DNA of 64,000 nucleotides from RYN-122 sp963761655 (GCA_963761655.1 CAVXHI010000002.1:434001-498000); one strand, 5' to 3'. Shown: positions 36,596-45,070, counted from the stretch's first letter. Made by a program: numbers and translations. The notes: a model not told the origin generated them from the letters alone.

Positions 36596-38268
36596 CGGGA
36601 GGCCCTGACCGCGGCCGCCGCCCCGGCCGCCGCCACCGCTCCGGCCACCTCCACGGCGTCGGTCAGCCCCGTCGTGGGCAGCGTCGTGACGGGCCCGGCC
36701 GCCTCCGCCGCCGGCCTGGTCCGCCGGGCCCCGAGGACCTCCTGCGCGACCCGCTGCCCCGACCGGACGGCGCCGTCGATGTAGCCGTTCCAGACGGTCG
36801 CGGTCTCGGTGCCGGCCCAGTGGATGCGCCCGACGGGGGTGCGCAGCTCGGGGCCGTAGTCGCTCCAGACGCCCGGGCCGAAGTAGCCGGCGTAGCAGCC
36901 GCGGCTGTACGGCTCGCTGCTCCAGCTCATCTCGACGTACTGCCTGACCTTGCGCGCCTCGGGCCCGAAGTACCGGACGAACGAGTCGACGACGCCCTGG
37001 CGCCGCTCGGCCGCGGACAGCCGCAGGGCGGCCCGCCCGTCGGCCCCCTCGATGAAGCCCATGAGGACGCCGGGGCCGCCGTCGGGCGGGGTGTTGTCGA
37101 AGGTGACCTTGACCGGGCCGGTGTCGCTGGTGGCCTGGCCGTTGAGGCCGTCGGCCCGCCAGAACGGGGCGTCGTAGACGCACTGCACCTTGGTCACGGT
37201 CCCCATGGGCATGCGCTGGGTGAGCTGGTCGCGCAGGGCCGGCATCGCGGGCGCGTACTCGATCCGCCCGCACAGCGTCGGCGGCAGGGCGACCACCACG
37301 CGGTCGGCCGTCACGGAGAAGCCGTCGCCCGAGACCGTCACGCCGGTGCCGCTCTGGTCGATCCGCCGGACCGGCGAGGAGTACCGGACCCGGCTGCCGA
37401 GCCGGCCCGCCAGTCCCAGGGCGAGCTTCTGCGTGCCCCCGACGATGCGGTCCTGCTGCGCCCCGCCGGCGGTGTTGATGAGGGACTCCATGGAGCCGGC
37501 GCTGTGGACGTAGAACAGCGCGTGCAGCAGCGACAGGTCGCGCGGCTCCGCCGAGAAGACGGCCTGCACGGCGAGCGCCACGAGCTTGCGCCCCCCGGGG
37601 CTCGCGACGCCGGGCCCGAACGTGCCCGGCAGCCCGTCCGCGCCGGGCGCGGTGTCGCCGAAGTCGAGCCAGCTCTGCAGGGTCATGCCGTCCCAGGCGC
37701 TGGCCCGGGCCGCCTTCCACGGGGCGTCGAGCGGCACGGTCTTGGCCATCGCGTCGAGCTGCGCCAGGGCCTTGGCGGCGTCGGCGGTGCCGAGCGGGTC
37801 CGACGTCGGGATGCGGCCGGTGTAGGTGCTGCGCTGCACCGGGAGGTCGCTGCGGTAGTCGACGGTGGCGCCCTGCACGTACGTCGGGAAGCGGCGCAGG
37901 CCCAGGCTGACCCGGACCGCCTCGACCGCCGACTGCCCGCGGACGTCGCCCGTGGTCGGGTCGGCCGCCGGGACGTCCTTCGCGGGGCCGAGCCACTGCC
38001 CGCCCACCTCCACGATCTCGCCGCCGCCGATCGCGTGGTTGAGCAGCCGTCCGCCGGAGCGGTCACGGGCCTCGAGCACGAGCACGTCGACGCCGGCCGC
38101 CACCAGGTCGCGGGCCGCCGTCAGCCCGGCCATCCCGGCGCCGACGACGACGACGCCGGTGCGCAGGCTGCCCCTCGCCGGCGCGGCCTCGGCGGCCTCG
38201 GCGGGCAGCAGCGCGACGGCGCCCGCGGCAGCGGCTCCGGTGAACAGGGAGCGGCGGGACAGGTCCAC
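36592..38268 (-). CDS. Tat-exported flavin monoamine oxidase family protein
   Basis: A 558-residue FAD enzyme. The N-terminus SRRSLFTGAAAAGAVALLPA is a twin-arginine signal, so it is exported folded. The FAD motif VVVVGAGMAGLTAARDL and GGRLLNHAIGGG follow, then a substrate domain, and the second FAD site GRIHWAGTETATVWNGYIDGAVRSG (quoted in part: HWAGTETATVWNGYIDGA). The C-terminal 50 residues are Ala-rich. It oxidises amines with oxygen giving peroxide; substrate unknown. GTG start with GGAGGA upstream. It is followed upstream on the same strand by the GDPD fusion, 32 nt away. Confidence 0.9.
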   Translation of the reverse strand: MDLSRRSLFTGAAAAGAVALLPAEAAEAAPARGSLRTGVVVVGAGMAGLTAARDLVAAGVDVLVLEARDRSGGRLLNHAIGGGEIVEVGGQWLGPAKDVPAADPTTGDVRGQSAVEAVRVSLGLRRFPTYVQGATVDYRSDLPVQRSTYTGRIPTSDPLGTADAAKALAQLDAMAKTVPLDAPWKAARASAWDGMTLQSWLDFGDTAPGADGLPGTFGPGVASPGGRKLVALAVQAVFSAEPRDLSLLHALFYVHSAGSMESLINTAGGAQQDRIVGGTQKLALGLAGRLGSRVRYSSPVRRIDQSGTGVTVSGDGFSVTADRVVVALPPTLCGRIEYAPAMPALRDQLTQRMPMGTVTKVQCVYDAPFWRADGLNGQATSDTGPVKVTFDNTPPDGGPGVLMGFIEGADGRAALRLSAAERRQGVVDSFVRYFGPEARKVRQYVEMSWSSEPYSRGCYAGYFGPGVWSDYGPELRTPVGRIHWAGTETATVWNGYIDGAVRSGQRVAQEVLGARRTRPAAEAAGPVTTLPTTGLTDAVEVAGAVAAAGAAAAVRASR

Positions 38269-38300
38269 GAGGGGTCCTCCGGGTCGACGGGCGAGGGGGG

Positions 38301-40802
38301 TCAGGGACGGCGACGGGCCCGGCGGGCCGTCGTCAGGGCGAGGGCGAGCAGGGCGAGGGCGGCCCAGGGCGGGACGGCGCCGGTGCGGGGGAGCTGCGCG
38401 CGGGGCGTCGAGGGCGGGGTGGCCGCGGCGCGGCGCACCGGCAGGAGGTCGGCGTAGACGGCGGTCTCCACGTAGTCGTCCTCGAGGACGTCGCCGCTGC
38501 CGCCGGCGAGCCTCGCGCTGACCGCCTGCAGGTCCTCGCGCCGGCCGTCCGGGACGACCCAGGGCGCCAGGGCCAGGAACTGCGGCTTGCCGCCGGCGTA
38601 GACCCGGTAGGCGGAGGGGTCCCGCGGGTCGAGCGGACGGTCGGTGCCGACGTAGTGCCGGGCGGGCAGCGTTCCGCCGCGGACCGTGATGGCGGACTGC
38701 CCGTCGAAGGGGAGGTCGAGCAGGTTCCCCACCAGGTGCGGCGTCACGTTGTAGCGGAAGTGCACGGAGGGGTCCGCCACCGCGCGCCAGGTGGAGCTCA
38801 TCCACTCCAACGGCTGCCAGCCGCCCGGGTTGTAGGCGGCCCAGGGCCCCGGGTTCGCCTCGTCCTGCACGACGACGTCCGTGCCCTGGGCGTCGAGGCA
38901 GGCCATGTAGGTGACGGCGAGGTCGGCGCACGGGCGGGCCGGGGGACGGCCGCCGAAGGGGTAGCCGTAGGTGAAGGCGGGGAGCGAGGTCGCGATCCCG
39001 AGCCGGTGGCCGGCGACGACCGGTCCGCGGACGTTCGCCACGGCGGCCGGACCGGTGCGCGGACCGGCGTCGAGCGCGAGCAGGTCGATCTCGGTCTGCG
39101 TGAGCGGGACCTTCTCGTTGCGGTGCAGCAGGTTCCGCTCGCCCCGGGGCGCCCGCGGCGCGGTGTCGGTCGGCCCCCAGACGTACGCCGTGTTCGGCAC
39201 CCGGCCGCTGGTGGCGACGTAGGCCTCGGTGAGAACGGGCACCTCGGGGTCACCGAACAGGGCGACCTCGGCCGGGTCGGTCGAGGCCCGGTAGGCCGCC
39301 TGGTTGTTGCCGGCGACGACGTAGAGGCCGTAGTCGCGGGCGACGTCGCTGAACGTCGTGCTGAAGGCGCGGACGAAGGTGTCGGTGGCGGCCAGCAGGG
39401 CTTGCTTGCGGGGGTCGACCGGGCCGAAGCGCGCCTGGTACGCGGCGGACTGCGGTGCGTAGGAGGCGTTCGCCAGGGCGATCGCGCCTGCTGCGCCGAC
39501 CGGGGCGGCCGTGCCGGCGGGGGCCCGGGCGGGGGAGGCGGCCTGCTGGCGGATCGCGGCCCCGCGTCGGCCGGTGGCCAGGGTCATGAGCCCGATGTCC
39601 TCGTTGAAGACCGCGAGCGTCGGCCGACCCGGCACCCGCAGGGGCACCACGAGGTCCTCGACCAGGCAGCGGACCGCCGTGCGGAAGCTCTCGTAGGTCG
39701 CGACGTTGTCGACGTCCTGCTTGTACTGGATCCCGACGACCCGCAGGTCCCCGCGCCGGTCGGGTGTCCCGGTGGCGGGGCGGCGTCGTCGGGCGGCGAG
39801 GGCGCGGCAGGTCTCGGGCGCGGGGCGGTCGCGCGGGCCGGCGCTCGTCCGCTCGGTCTCGCAGGCCGCGACCGTGCCGGACACCGCGAGCCGGGCGGGC
39901 ACCGGGCGGCCCTGGAGCGCGAGCAGGCAGGCGGGCCGGTCGGTGATGACGGTGTCGACGCCCAGGGCGGTCGCCGCCTGCTGGGCGGAGCGGGTGTCGG
40001 GCGTGTAGACGGCGACCCGGCGGCCGGCCGCGTGGGCGGTCTGCACGACGGCGGGGCTGAGGTCGGGGGAGGTGTCGTTCGGGGCGACGACCTCGATGCC
40101 GCGGGCCGCGGCGTAGGCGAGCGCCTGGGTGCTGGTCTGGCCCGTCCCGCTGCTGACGAGGAACTGGGTGGCGAGGTCCGGGGCCAGCCGCTCGACCGTC
40201 TCCAGCGGCGTCGGGAAGAACGACTGGACGACGAGCCGCCCGGGCGCGATGCCGCTGGCCCTGATCGCCGCCACCAGCCGGGTCGCGACGTCGACCCCGA
40301 CCGGGTCGAAGCCCTTCTCGCCCGGGATGTCCTTGACCTCGATCGACAGCCGGACGCCGAGGGGCTCCGCGTACGCCAGCAGCTCGGCGAGGCGGGGGAC
40401 CCGGACCCCGGTGCCGCGCAGGGGGTGCGGCGCCTGGGGCGTGCGGACCGTGAGCGAGGGACCGGGGCTCCACCAGCGGGCGGCGTCGCACCGCTCGACC
40501 TCGGCGAGGGTGGCCTCGAGGACGGCGCCGGTGCAGTCGGTGGTGCGGTCGAGGGTGTCGTCGTGCATCAGCACGAGCTGCCCGTCGCTGGTCGCCTGGA
40601 CGTCGGTCTCGAGCTCGTCGACCCCGAGCCGGACCGCGTTGCGGAACGCCGGCATCGTGTTCTCGGGGGCGTAGGCGGCGCCGCCGCGGTGGGCCGAGAC
40701 GACCGTCCGGCGCAGCGGAGCGGCGGACGCGGCCGGAGCCGGCAGCAGCGGGGCGAGCGTCGTCAGGACCAGCAGGACGACCGCGGCACGCAGGCGGAGC
40801 AC
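38301..40802 (-). CDS. Surface-anchored GDPD / nitrilase-like fusion protein (LPXTG)
   Basis: An 833-residue exported protein. A signal peptide (1-28, ending PAASAAP) leads into a glycerophosphodiester phosphodiesterase domain (about 33-290) with H38-R39, PENT (46-49), ELETDVQ and HDDTLDRTT metal/catalytic motifs. Residues ~335-700 look like a carbon-nitrogen hydrolase: VVGIQYKQDV, candidate Glu401 (FNEDIG), Lys564 (RNEKVPLTQ) and Cys635 (YMACLDAQGTD). The spacing between Glu and Lys is larger than usual. The C-terminus has LPRTG at 804-808, a hydrophobic helix and Arg-rich tail. GTG 40802 is preferred. Substrate is unknown. Confidence 0.82.
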   Translation of the reverse strand: MLRLRAAVVLLVLTTLAPLLPAPAASAAPLRRTVVSAHRGGAAYAPENTMPAFRNAVRLGVDELETDVQATSDGQLVLMHDDTLDRTTDCTGAVLEATLAEVERCDAARWWSPGPSLTVRTPQAPHPLRGTGVRVPRLAELLAYAEPLGVRLSIEVKDIPGEKGFDPVGVDVATRLVAAIRASGIAPGRLVVQSFFPTPLETVERLAPDLATQFLVSSGTGQTSTQALAYAAARGIEVVAPNDTSPDLSPAVVQTAHAAGRRVAVYTPDTRSAQQAATALGVDTVITDRPACLLALQGRPVPARLAVSGTVAACETERTSAGPRDRPAPETCRALAARRRRPATGTPDRRGDLRVVGIQYKQDVDNVATYESFRTAVRCLVEDLVVPLRVPGRPTLAVFNEDIGLMTLATGRRGAAIRQQAASPARAPAGTAAPVGAAGAIALANASYAPQSAAYQARFGPVDPRKQALLAATDTFVRAFSTTFSDVARDYGLYVVAGNNQAAYRASTDPAEVALFGDPEVPVLTEAYVATSGRVPNTAYVWGPTDTAPRAPRGERNLLHRNEKVPLTQTEIDLLALDAGPRTGPAAVANVRGPVVAGHRLGIATSLPAFTYGYPFGGRPPARPCADLAVTYMACLDAQGTDVVVQDEANPGPWAAYNPGGWQPLEWMSSTWRAVADPSVHFRYNVTPHLVGNLLDLPFDGQSAITVRGGTLPARHYVGTDRPLDPRDPSAYRVYAGGKPQFLALAPWVVPDGRREDLQAVSARLAGGSGDVLEDDYVETAVYADLLPVRRAAATPPSTPRAQLPRTGAVPPWAALALLALALTTARRARRRP

Positions 40803-40846
40803 CGCGCGGACCCTACGCAGGTCGGAGCGTTCGCGGGAGGTGCCGG

Positions 40847-41161
40847 CTACGCCGCGGCGCCGTCCTGGTCGAGCAGCCACAGCTGCAGGGCGCGGATGCC
40901 GCGGGTCGACTCGGTGCGCAGGAAGCGCTCGCTGGGACTCAGGGGGCCGAGGCCCGCGGGCGGACGGTGCCCCTCGGGCAGCGACGGCGTGGCGGGGGCG
41001 CGACGGGCCTCCCGGCGGGCGCGGTGCCGGGCCAGGGCCTGCGACGCCGGCGAGGGGGTCGGCTCCTGGGGCTGGTCGCCCGTCCGGTCGACGTTCCGTT
41101 CCGCCACCCGGGCGACGACGCTCACGAAGACCACCAGCAGCAGCAGCACGAGGATCAGCAC
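40847..41161 (-). CDS. Small single-pass membrane protein, hypothetical
   Basis: A 104-residue protein beginning with a strongly hydrophobic helix (LILVLLLLVVFVSVVARVA), then a Pro/Arg-rich soluble part and a C-terminal segment RFLRTESTRGIRALQLWLLDQDG that looks folded. No family is recognised. It fills the gap between glgA and the GDPD fusion on the same strand. GTG start; no strong ribosome site is visible, so it may be a real small gene or spurious. Confidence 0.55.
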   Translation of the reverse strand: MLILVLLLLVVFVSVVARVAERNVDRTGDQPQEPTPSPASQALARHRARREARRAPATPSLPEGHRPPAGLGPLSPSERFLRTESTRGIRALQLWLLDQDGAAA

Positions 41162-41233
41162 ACGGGGATCGTCGGCCAGGGTGCCCCGTTCCTGCAGCCC
41201 GAGACCAGGAAGTCCTCCTGACGGGCCACCGGA

Positions 41234-42382
41234 TCAGCCCGTTCGGAGGACCCCCTCGTAGACCGCCAGGGTCCGGCGCGCCACCGCGTCCCAGCCGAAG
41301 TGCTCGACCGCCCGACGTCGTCCGGCCGCCCCGAGGGTCGCGGCCCGGGCGGGGTCGGCCAGCAGCGCCGCCACCTGTGCGGCGATCCCGCGCTCGAACG
41401 CGGCCGGGTCGGACTCCTCGTAGGGGACGAGCACGCCGGTCTCGCCGTCGACGACGACCTCGGGGATGCCCCCGACGTCGCTGGCGACCACCGCCGTCCC
41501 GCACGCCATCGCCTCGAGGTTGACGATCCCGAGCGGCTCGTAGACCGACGGGCAGACGAAGACCGTGGCGGAGCTCAGCAGCTGCACGACGTCGGCCTTG
41601 GGGAGCATGTCGCTGATCCAGACGACGCCGGGGCGCCGGGCCTGCAGCGCCTCCACCAGGGCGGCCGTCTCCGCAGCGATCTCCGGGGTGTCCGGCGCGC
41701 CGGCGCAGAGCACCAGCTGTCCGGGCAGCTCGTCGGCCGCCCTGAGCAGGTGCACGAGGCCCTTCTGCCGGGTGATCCGCCCGACGAACAGCGCGTACGG
41801 GACGGCCGGGTCGACGCCGTGCCGCTCCAGGACGTCGACCGTCTCGACGGCCGCGTACTCGTCGGTGTCGATGCCGTTGACGACGACGTGGACGCGGTCG
41901 GGGTCGAGCTCGGGGTAGCTGGCCAGGACGTCGCGCCGCATCCCCTCGCTGACCGCGATGACGGCGTCGGCGGCCAGCACGGCGGTCCGCTCCGCCCAGC
42001 TGCTGAGCCGGTACCCGCCGCCGAGCTGCTCGGCCTTCCACGGGCGGTGCGGCTCGAGCGAGTGCGTCGTCGCGACGTGCGGGAGGTCGTGCAGCAGCGC
42101 GCTCCAGTGCCCGGCCATGTTGGCGTACCAGGTGTGCGAGTGGACGACGTCGCACGAGGCGGTCGCGGCGGCGATCGACAGGTCGGTGCTGAGGACCTGC
42201 AGCGCCGCGTTCGCACCGGCCAGCCGCGGGTCGGGGGTGTGCACCGAGGCGCCGTCGCCGCCGAAGGCGTGCACCTCGACGTCGGCCAGGCGGCGCAGCT
42301 CGCGGACGAGGTACTCGACGTGCACCCCCGCCCCGCCGTAGACCTCGGGCGGCCACTCGCGGGTCAGGATCCCGATGCGCAT
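41234..42382 (-). CDS. glgA: Glycogen synthase, actinobacterial GT4 type
   Basis: A 382-residue GT4-family glycosyltransferase. The N-terminal domain has ILTREWPPEVYGGAGVHV, which is the signature of corynebacterial-type GlgA, and the donor-binding domain carries FVGRITRQKGLVHLL and CPSVYEPLGIVNLEAMACGTAVVAS (cited in part: YEPLGIVNLEAMACGT). It extends alpha-1,4-glucan from ADP-glucose, or in mycobacteria-like systems makes maltose-1-phosphate (GlgM). It is paired divergently with glgC, which supplies ADP-glucose; only 23 bp separate the two start codons. Confidence 0.93.
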   Translation of the reverse strand: MRIGILTREWPPEVYGGAGVHVEYLVRELRRLADVEVHAFGGDGASVHTPDPRLAGANAALQVLSTDLSIAAATASCDVVHSHTWYANMAGHWSALLHDLPHVATTHSLEPHRPWKAEQLGGGYRLSSWAERTAVLAADAVIAVSEGMRRDVLASYPELDPDRVHVVVNGIDTDEYAAVETVDVLERHGVDPAVPYALFVGRITRQKGLVHLLRAADELPGQLVLCAGAPDTPEIAAETAALVEALQARRPGVVWISDMLPKADVVQLLSSATVFVCPSVYEPLGIVNLEAMACGTAVVASDVGGIPEVVVDGETGVLVPYEESDPAAFERGIAAQVAALLADPARAATLGAAGRRRAVEHFGWDAVARRTLAVYEGVLRTG

Positions 42383-42405
42383 ACCGGGACCCTAGGGTTG
42401 CCCCC

Positions 42406-43644
42406 ATGAGGTCCTCGCCACGGGTGCTCGGCATCGTCCTCGCCGGTGGGGAGGGCAAGCGCCTGTCGCCCCTGACGGCCGACCGCGCGAAGCCCGCCGT
42501 CCCGTTCGCGGGGCAGTACCGGCTCGTCGACTTCGTGCTGAGCAACCTCGTCAACGCGGGCTACCTGCGCATCGTCGTCCTCACGCAGTACAAGTCGCAC
42601 AGCCTGGACCGGCACATCACGACGACGTGGCGGATGTCGACCCTGCTCGGCAACTACATCACCCCGGTCCCCGCGCAGCAGCGCCTCGGGCCGCAGTGGT
42701 TCCGGGGGTCCGCCGACGCGATCCACCAGAGCCTCAACCTCGTCTACGACGACGAGCCCGACTACATCGTGGTCTTCGGCGCCGACCACGTGTACCGGAT
42801 GGACCCGCAGCAGATGGTCGACGCGCACATCGCCAGCGGGGCGGGCGTCACCGTGGCGGGCATCCGGGTGGCCCGTGCCGAGTCCGACCAGTTCGGCGTG
42901 ATCGACGCCGCCCCCGACGGCACGATCCGGCAGTTCCTGGAGAAGCCGACCGACCCGCCCGGCCTGCCCGACAGCCCCGACGAGGTCCTCGCCTCCATGG
43001 GCAACTACGTCTTCACCACCGAGGCCCTGCTCGAGGCGGTCAAGGTCGACGCCGGCGACGAGGGCTCCGTCCACGACATGGGCGGCAACATCATCCCGAT
43101 GATGGTGGAGCGCGGGACCGCCCGGGTCTACGACTTCGCCGACAACGAGGTCCCCGGCGCCACCGACCGCGACCGCGGCTACTGGCGCGACGTCGGGACC
43201 CTCGACGCCTACTACGAGTCGCACATGGACCTCGTCTCGGTCCACCCCGTCTTCAACCTCTACAACCGCAAGTGGCCGATCCTCACCAGCGTCCCCGCGC
43301 TGCCGCCGGCGAAGTTCGTCTTCCAGGACGAGGGCCGGACCGGGCAGGCGCACGACAGCCTGGTCAGCCCCGGCGTGATCGTCAGCGGCGGGTCGGTCCG
43401 TCGCTCGGTGCTCTCGCCCCTCGTGCGGGTGCACACCGGGGCGGACGTCGACTCCTCGGTGCTCATGCACGGGGTCGACGTCGGGCGCGGGGCCGTCGTG
43501 CGCAACGCGATCCTGGACAAGAACGTGGTCGTCTGGCCGGGCGCGCAGGTCGGGGTGGACCCGGAGGCCGACCGGGCCCGCGGCTACACCGTGACCGACG
43601 GCGGCGTGACGGTGATCGGCAAGGGCGGCCAGGTCGTCCTGTAG
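42406..43644 (+). CDS. glgC: Glucose-1-phosphate adenylyltransferase
   Basis: A 412-residue nucleotidyltransferase. The N-terminus LGIVLAGGEGKRLSPLTADR is the nucleotide loop, KPAVPFAGQYRLVDF follows, and FGADHVYRMDPQQM and GYWRDVGTLDAYYESHMDL are characteristic of GlgC. The C-terminal beta-helix ends with VTVIGKGGQV. It makes ADP-glucose from glucose-1-phosphate and ATP, the first committed step for glycogen. Full length for bacterial GlgC. ATG start close to the divergent glgA. Confidence 0.96.
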   Translation: MRSSPRVLGIVLAGGEGKRLSPLTADRAKPAVPFAGQYRLVDFVLSNLVNAGYLRIVVLTQYKSHSLDRHITTTWRMSTLLGNYITPVPAQQRLGPQWFRGSADAIHQSLNLVYDDEPDYIVVFGADHVYRMDPQQMVDAHIASGAGVTVAGIRVARAESDQFGVIDAAPDGTIRQFLEKPTDPPGLPDSPDEVLASMGNYVFTTEALLEAVKVDAGDEGSVHDMGGNIIPMMVERGTARVYDFADNEVPGATDRDRGYWRDVGTLDAYYESHMDLVSVHPVFNLYNRKWPILTSVPALPPAKFVFQDEGRTGQAHDSLVSPGVIVSGGSVRRSVLSPLVRVHTGADVDSSVLMHGVDVGRGAVVRNAILDKNVVVWPGAQVGVDPEADRARGYTVTDGGVTVIGKGGQVVL

Positions 43645-43700
43645 GCGTCTTGGTCGGGTCGTCCGGGTGCTGGGCTGCCCCTCTTATCTCTGCCCCCTCC

Positions 43701-43824
43701 CTCCCGATCTGCCTCCCGATCCGCCCCCTCTCGATCCGCCTTCCTAGGCCGTCCCCTCCCGATCCGCCTCCCTAGGCCGCCCCTCCTGATCCGCCCCTCT
43801 CGATCCGCCCCCTCCCGATCCGCC
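43701..43824. repeat. Tandem repeats of a CTCCCGATCCGCC unit
   Basis: Seven degenerate units with core CTCCCGATCCGCC (variants CTCTCG, CTCCTG) are spaced irregularly by short C-rich or CCTAGGCC-containing spacers. CCTAGGCC occurs twice. No spacer pattern compatible with CRISPR is seen. Confidence 0.8.
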
Positions 43825-43834
43825 TGCCTCGCGG

Positions 43835-43915
43835 TGATCTTCCGCAGGTTGCGGTCGACACGCCGTAGCAGGCCGCAAGGTGGTGACGCTCGCGGGGCGT
43901 CGTCGGTGTGGACCG
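43835..43915 (+). repeat. Direct repeat, copy 1 of 81-bp element
   Basis: Begins TGATCTTCCGCAGGTTGCGG and ends GTCGTCGGTGTGGACCG. It matches copy 2 at 78 of 81 positions. Internal TTGCGG and CCGCAA can form a hairpin around an 18-nt loop. Confidence 0.85.
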
Positions 43916-43928
43916 GCCTCCCACGCGT

Positions 43929-44009
43929 TGATCTTCCGCAGGTTGCGGTCGACACGCCGTAGCAGACCGCAAGGCGGTGACGGTCGCGGGGCGTCGTCGG
44001 TGTGGACCG
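43929..44009 (+). repeat. Direct repeat, copy 2 of 81-bp element
   Basis: Differs from copy 1 at only three positions, and lies 94 bp downstream of it. The copy runs into the start codon region of the AbiEi/DUF559-type gene: its last base is the first base of the GTG chosen as start. Confidence 0.85.
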
Positions 44010-44995
44010 TGTGGACGACGCTCCGCCTCGTTCTGGAGCAGCGTCAGCCTGGACAGGTGGACGACGAGCTGTGGAGCTGGCCCGAGCTGGTGCGCCGATC
44101 GGGGAGTCCCGCCCGAGCGCGGACCCTGCTACGGGCAGGCGAGGTGTGGCGCGTGCTGCACGGGCTGTACGCCCCCGGCGGCCGGCACGACGACCTCGAC
44201 CTGCGCGTGCAAGCGCTGACTCGGGTCCTGCCGCCCGGTGTCGCCCTCAGCCACCGGACCGCCCTGTGGCTGCTCGGGCTGGACCTGCTCGGCCCGGTGC
44301 TCGACGTGACGGCGCCCCGCGGGCACCGCGTGCAGGTGCGGCCCGGCCTCCGGGTGCACAGCGCGGCCCTGCCCGAGAGCGAGCTGTGCGAGGTGGGTGG
44401 CCTGCTGGTGGTCTCGGCGGCACGGGCGGTGGTCGATGTCGCCCGGGACGAACCGCTCCTCGACGCCGTGCCGGTGGGCGACGCGGTTCTGCGCTCCGGG
44501 GCGGCGGACAGGGTGCTCCTCGATCGAGCGCTGGACGGCGCGACGGGGCTCCGCCAGGTGCGGGCTGCACGTCTGGCCGTCGGTCTGCTCGACGCTCGGG
44601 CGGAGTCCCCGATGGAGAGCCGGGTGCGGCTGCGGTTCGTCCAGGGCGGGCTGCAGCCGGAGAGCCAGGTCGACCTGTACGACGACCTCGGTCACGTCGC
44701 GCGGGTGGACCTCGTGGTCGACGGCGTGCTGGTCGAGTACGACGGGCGGGAGGCGCACCTGGAGCCCGCGGCCTTCACGCGCGAGCGTCGTCGGCAGACC
44801 CGGCTGCTGGAGGGCGGCGGCGTCGTGCGCCGCTACACCGCGGCCGACGTGTACCGGCGCTCCGCGGAGGACCTCGTCGCGGAGGTGCGCCGGGCCGCGA
44901 GGGACGTCCGACCGGGAACGCTCCGCCGGGGTGCGGACACACTGCGGGCACCGCAGGGGAGGCCGCTCCCGACGCTCGCGCGGCGGGCTGCCTGA
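44009..44995 (+). CDS. AbiEi/DUF559-type protein with C-terminal nuclease-like domain
   Basis: About 328 residues. The N-terminal third has a winged-helix-like pattern ELVRRSGSPARARTLLRAGEV followed by WRVLHGLYAPGG, as in AbiEi-type antitoxins. The C-terminal ~110 residues match the DUF559/Vsr-like endonuclease fold: ESPMESRVRLRFVQGG, VARVDLVVDGVLVEYDGR with acidic residues, and FTRERRRQTRLLEGGGVVRRY. Such proteins are frequent single genes in actinobacteria and their function is undetermined. Start is uncertain: GTG 44000, 44009 or 44057 are possible. It is flanked by related repeats in inverted orientation. Confidence 0.75.
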   Translation: MWTTLRLVLEQRQPGQVDDELWSWPELVRRSGSPARARTLLRAGEVWRVLHGLYAPGGRHDDLDLRVQALTRVLPPGVALSHRTALWLLGLDLLGPVLDVTAPRGHRVQVRPGLRVHSAALPESELCEVGGLLVVSAARAVVDVARDEPLLDAVPVGDAVLRSGAADRVLLDRALDGATGLRQVRAARLAVGLLDARAESPMESRVRLRFVQGGLQPESQVDLYDDLGHVARVDLVVDGVLVEYDGREAHLEPAAFTRERRRQTRLLEGGGVVRRYTAADVYRRSAEDLVAEVRRAARDVRPGTLRRGADTLRAPQGRPLPTLARRAA

Positions 44996-45002
44996 CCGGT
45001 GC

Positions 45003-45070
45003 CGCGAGGGGGGCCGTCTTGCGGTGCGGTACGGCGTGTCGGCGACAAGGTGCGGAAGATCAGCGAGGCG
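45003..45070 (-). repeat. Inverted, diverged copy of the 81-bp element
   Basis: Relative to the left copies read in reverse, the blocks CCGCGAG-N9-CTTGCGG-N6-ACGGCGTGTCG-N11-CGGAAGATCA are all conserved with identical spacing, while the segments between are diverged. It lies just after the stop of the enclosed gene. A purine-rich low-complexity stretch (about 45075-45170) follows it. Confidence 0.75.

Larger units (their letters stand above)
43645..44008. other. Intergenic repeat patch between glgC and the AbiEi/DUF559-type gene
   Basis: A 364-bp stretch with no convincing gene. It holds a pyrimidine-rich tandem array (43701-43824) and two near-identical direct repeats (43835-43915 and 43929-44009). 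Reading frames across the array encode only simple repeats of the ADREG type on the minus strand, and are considered spurious. Confidence 0.7.

Noticed and set aside
40967..41221. Plus-strand 84-residue frame in the glgA/GDPD gap
   Set aside because: Antisense to the small membrane gene, with no start context or motif.
43701..43824. CRISPR array
   Set aside because: Units are short and contiguous with variable short spacers, not uniform spacers, and there are no cas genes.
43584..43955. Minus-strand 123-residue frame with ADREG repeats
   Set aside because: It is a translation of the tandem DNA array and lacks coding character.
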